Origin: Chryseobacterium hagamense
GTDB lineage: Bacteria > Bacteroidota > Bacteroidia > Flavobacteriales > Weeksellaceae
Assembly (NCBI RefSeq): GCF_007991455.1
Contig: NZ_BJYJ01000015.1
Location: 1 to 64,000 of the forward strand
Reading direction: 5' to 3'
DNA: 64,000 nt
Part shown: in pieces, positions 61,336 through 64,000 of the stretch
Layout of the letters: each line of letters opens with the position of its first letter
Numbering within the stretch: position 1 is the first letter of the stretch
Position numbers and translations under genes: made by a program
The notes under the pieces: generated by a model
What the model was told of the DNA's origin: nothing
Seen by the model: the letters and a program-made list of their open reading frames with translations, nothing else
The model's database searches: none

Positions 61336-61701
61336 TACGCCTTCCACTTCGCGGTGTACGGATTCTACGGAGAAGGCAGGGAGGCAGACGGAAAGGTATT
61401 CGCATTCTTCCTGAAATGGGTTGCTGTACCTGATCCGGGCGCCTTTTTCGATCCTGATGCTCTGGCCCTTTTCCAGCACTACGGTTTCACCGTCGATCTC
61501 AAACTGTTTTTTTCCTGAAATGATGTAGGTGAATTCATCAAATTCCGGAGTCTGGTGCGGTTCGCTCCATCCCGCCGGGGCAATCATGTGGGCAATGGAG
61601 ACTTCCGAAGTTCCGGTAGAATTTCCCCAATGCTCTTCAATGAGCTTTCCGTCGGTGGTCGGGACGATAAACGGGCTCTGTTGGATTTTAAATTTTTTCA
61701 T
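61330..61701 (-). CDS. Cupin domain protein
   Basis: 123 residues. Two cupin motifs: HMIAPAGWSEPHQTPEFDEFTYIISGKKQFEIDG and LEKGQSIRIEKGARIRYSNPF; the metal ligands (His, Glu) are partly kept. Small single-domain cupin; substrate unknown. Third gene of a three-gene operon with 3- and 5-base gaps. Confidence 0.85.
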   Translation of the reverse strand: MKKFKIQQSPFIVPTTDGKLIEEHWGNSTGTSEVSIAHMIAPAGWSEPHQTPEFDEFTYIISGKKQFEIDGETVVLEKGQSIRIEKGARIRYSNPFQEECEYLSVCLPAFSVESVHREVEGVD

Positions 61702-61706
61702 AAAAT

Positions 61707-62222
61707 TTATTTTTGGATCTGGTATAAAATATTGATTCTGGAAGGTTCGCCGAAGTAAGCCACTTCGTGCTCACCCAGATTTTCTGCACCCAGCCTTTCC
61801 ATGGCAGTCCGCGACCGCATATTGTCTTTTCCGACATGGAAATAAACGGTATCAACAAATTGGAAAATGTAATCCAGCATCAGCTTCTTGATCTGTGGGT
61901 TGATCTTTTTCCCCCAGGATTTGGTGCCGTAAAACGTGTAGCCGATAAATATGCTGTTTCGATCTTCATCAAAATCATAAAAACGGGTGCTTCCCAGGAT
62001 ATCCCCGGTTGCTTTTTCTACAATTTTAAAGGCACCTCCACTTTCGATGGCTCCCTGAAAAAAAGTTTCGAAGACTTCCCTTTTATACCGGTCTTTGTTG
62101 GGGTGCTGCATCCACACTTCAGGATCGGAAGCCACTTCGTATAAAGATTCAAAATCCCCTTGCTGTAAGGGGATCAACTGATATGTTTCGTTTTCTAAAA
62201 CCGTCTGAATAGAAAAGTTCAT
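61707..62222 (-). CDS. GNAT family N-acetyltransferase
   Basis: 171 residues. Begins with ETYQLIPLQQGDFESLYEVASDPEVWMQHP and has GDILGSTRFYDFDEDRNSIFIGYTFYGTKSWGKKINPQIKKLMLDYIF, then the fold-closing NMRSRTAMERLGAE. This is the RimJ/RimL-like branch of GNATs. Middle gene of the operon. Confidence 0.88.
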   Translation of the reverse strand: MNFSIQTVLENETYQLIPLQQGDFESLYEVASDPEVWMQHPNKDRYKREVFETFFQGAIESGGAFKIVEKATGDILGSTRFYDFDEDRNSIFIGYTFYGTKSWGKKINPQIKKLMLDYIFQFVDTVYFHVGKDNMRSRTAMERLGAENLGEHEVAYFGEPSRINILYQIQK

Positions 62223-62225
62223 GGC

Positions 62226-62831
62226 TTAGCTTTTTGTTTTGGCCGCGTCGGATTCAATTTTCTTGATCTCTTTCAGCTTTTCGGCAATCTTTGTTACCGC
62301 CTCAGGCTTCGAAGGCTTCAACGGCACTTCTGCCTGGGCATAGTCCCATTTCAGCACCAGGTTGGCCGAGTTTTCATCGGTTGGGTTCAGGGTAATCTCA
62401 AACCACTCCTGTTTGTCGGCCAGCTTGTTTACCGGAACGGTAATGTCGACGACATCCTGTCTCGGATCGTAGGTAAAGGCGCCCCACTGCTGGAAATCTT
62501 TATTTAAAATCACTTTCCATTCTTTTTCCGTAGGAACGATGAATAAACCGTAGGTTCCGGCCTGAACAATTTTTCCGCCGAAGTTCACCGACTGCCCGAA
62601 GGTGATTTTCGTGGAGGAGTTGGCTCCCGCTCTCCACACCTGTCCGTACGGGACCAGTTCACCGAAAATCTTTCTTCCTTTTACGCCCGGTCTTCCGTAG
62701 TCGATCGTGATTTTAGACATCGAAAACTGCTGTTCAACCGTCTGGCGCGGACTGGCCGCCGGTACCGAATAATCCTGGGCAAAACTAAAGACCGAAGCCG
62801 CAAGGCAGGCTGCAAATACTATTTTTTTCAC
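62226..62831 (-). CDS. DUF2911 exported protein
   Basis: 201 residues. Signal peptide MKKIVFAACLAASVFSFAQ, then SPRQTVEQQFSMSKITIDYGRPGVKGRKIFGELVPYGQVWRAGANSSTKITF, the DUF2911 signature, common in Bacteroidota; and AGTYGLFIVPTEKEWKVILNKDFQQWGAF. Periplasmic, function unknown. First gene of the three-gene operon. Confidence 0.9.
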   Translation of the reverse strand: MKKIVFAACLAASVFSFAQDYSVPAASPRQTVEQQFSMSKITIDYGRPGVKGRKIFGELVPYGQVWRAGANSSTKITFGQSVNFGGKIVQAGTYGLFIVPTEKEWKVILNKDFQQWGAFTYDPRQDVVDITVPVNKLADKQEWFEITLNPTDENSANLVLKWDYAQAEVPLKPSKPEAVTKIAEKLKEIKKIESDAAKTKS

Positions 62832-62982
62832 TTTTTTAAATTTTGTCTAAAATTACGAAATCAAAAAAGAATAACCTTCCCAATGATAAATATTTTTAGT
62901 TTCAATATATTTTACAGTGTTGCTTGATCTTATATGAAGAAAGCTTTATTATATGTTACCAAGTTCTGAAATTTCCTGAATA

Positions 62983-63852
62983 TTAATATCCATAAATCGC
63001 TGAAACTTTTAATCCTGTATTTCCCGGATAATCATATTGTAAATAAATGCTTGAAGGAAGGTCATTATTCTGATAACTAAAATGAACATTTACAATTTCA
63101 GATACCGATTCTATATTGTTATCTACCGTATATTTCGTTTTTTTAATAACGTTGTTCCTAGAAATCTGCGAATAATCCTGAAGCTCAAAAACATTAAATG
63201 AATATTCAGGCAAAGCCAAAATTCTGTTTACATCGATCAAAAAGTTAGGATTTATTTTTTGGTCATATTCATATTTTGTAACCTTAGACCTCATAGCAGG
63301 AATGGTATTTTCCCATAGTTCGACTTTCTCCACATTGCCATTACTTAAATAAATAACAGATTTTTGTGACCATACAATACTACCATCAAAAGTATTCTGA
63401 AGATAAGTTTTTGCAATAATTATATCAGCAGAAGGATATTCAAAGGTTGTATATCTGTAATTGCCGGTATTCTCTACAGCTTCAGATTTTATTATCCTTT
63501 GATTGTTATCATAAAATAAATTTCTCTTCACTTTAAAAAACAGATGATTTGATAGCTGAGGATATAAGTATCCACTAATATTTATATTTTTTATTGAATT
63601 ATTTACGTAAGACAGCTCCTCTGTATAATTATTATGAATATCCCATATTTTAACCAGCTTGTTCTGACTGTATTCAAATTTAAAATCCAATTTTTCGTAT
63701 AATGTTGCATTTCCATTCTGAATTTCTTCATCCTGAACAGTAAGTGTCCTGATTTTTGTATTTAACGGATTACCAGATTGATTTTCAAAATCATCGGAAA
63801 CCCCGCAAGATAAAAGAGAAATGAAAAGAGTTGCTAATAAATATTTTTTCAT
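62983..63852 (-). CDS. Hypothetical lipoprotein
   Basis: 289 residues. Lipoprotein signal MKKYLLATLFISLLSC with Cys16. The rest consists of repeated strands like FKFEYSQNKLVKIWDIHNN, KRNLFYDNNQRIIKSEAVENT, KYEYDQKINPN, in the style of YD-like or DUF-type repeats in Bacteroidota surface lipoproteins. Family not named. AT-rich compared with neighbours. Single gene near the right edge; the last 150 bases of the window show nothing. Confidence 0.7.
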   Translation of the reverse strand: MKKYLLATLFISLLSCGVSDDFENQSGNPLNTKIRTLTVQDEEIQNGNATLYEKLDFKFEYSQNKLVKIWDIHNNYTEELSYVNNSIKNINISGYLYPQLSNHLFFKVKRNLFYDNNQRIIKSEAVENTGNYRYTTFEYPSADIIIAKTYLQNTFDGSIVWSQKSVIYLSNGNVEKVELWENTIPAMRSKVTKYEYDQKINPNFLIDVNRILALPEYSFNVFELQDYSQISRNNVIKKTKYTVDNNIESVSEIVNVHFSYQNNDLPSSIYLQYDYPGNTGLKVSAIYGY

Positions 63853-64000
63853 ACATGATTACTACAGTGCAAAACTAAGAATTAATTTAGTATAATCTAA
63901 AAATCTCATAAAATTAATTATTGGGTTTAAATTTATATTGACGGTTATTCCGGCATTGCTTTCCACCGTTGAAGGACGGAGGTATACAGATACAGAAAAA

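Overview
The window reads as chromosome of a Chryseobacterium-like member of the Bacteroidota (Flavobacteriia, Weeksellaceae). The grounds are Bacteroidota -7 promoter boxes of the form TAnnTTTG, type IX secretion (T9SS) C-terminal sorting domains, large RHS proteins with a DUF6443-type N-terminus, a TonB-dependent receptor, and dispersed purine-rich intergenic repeats. No 16S gene is present, so genus is inference.

Layout. (1) 1-7118, minus: RHS locus A, an operon of a T9SS propeller protein, a large RHS-like surface protein and an RHS effector that runs off the left edge. (2) 7.7-26.5 kb: ordinary metabolic and regulatory genes. These include a TetR regulator with a perfect palindrome before a DoxX/DUF3817/rhodanese-type membrane operon, AraC and HxlR regulators paired with short-chain dehydrogenases, an esterase, a TonB receptor, a PQQ-type propeller lipoprotein, a YihY/BrkB membrane protein and a suppressor-of-fused protein. 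Gaps between them carry repeat elements, and one gap holds a duplicated gene remnant. (3) 26.6-35.0 kb: a strongly AT-rich block with the look of a defence island. It holds an HTH protein, an sce7726/sce7725 pair, a 610-residue HEPN-motif protein, a KAP-like P-loop NTPase with an odd in-frame extension, two unknown proteins and an unlisted 44-residue basic protein. An SF1 helicase fused to DUF2726, of host-like composition, follows. (4) 37.7-51.4 kb, minus: RHS locus B, a paralogue of locus A, extended by a chain of tip/immunity cassettes. The intact RHS effector is followed by a putative secreted immunity protein, an orphan RHS tip with a partner, a second orphan RHS with a deaminase-like tip and partner, and a chimeric RHS scrap. 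(5) 52.6-64 kb: housekeeping genes (trxB, holA, tRNA-Ser) and small enzymes, with a decayed bacteriocin-like peptide gene and a lipoprotein gene interrupted by a stop codon.

How the parts work together. The two RHS loci share gene order, near-identical T9SS proteins and a shared leader (promoter box, a TAGAGACCGGT motif, a small hairpin), so they were probably made by duplication and are probably regulated alike. In locus B the tips have diversified while the cores stayed alike, which is the pattern of polymorphic toxin loci used in competition between bacteria. The AT-rich block is best read as acquired anti-phage or anti-plasmid genes. The sce7726/sce7725 cassette and the HEPN protein are the strongest candidates for incompletely described systems. 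All family names come from reading the proteins, not from database searches.
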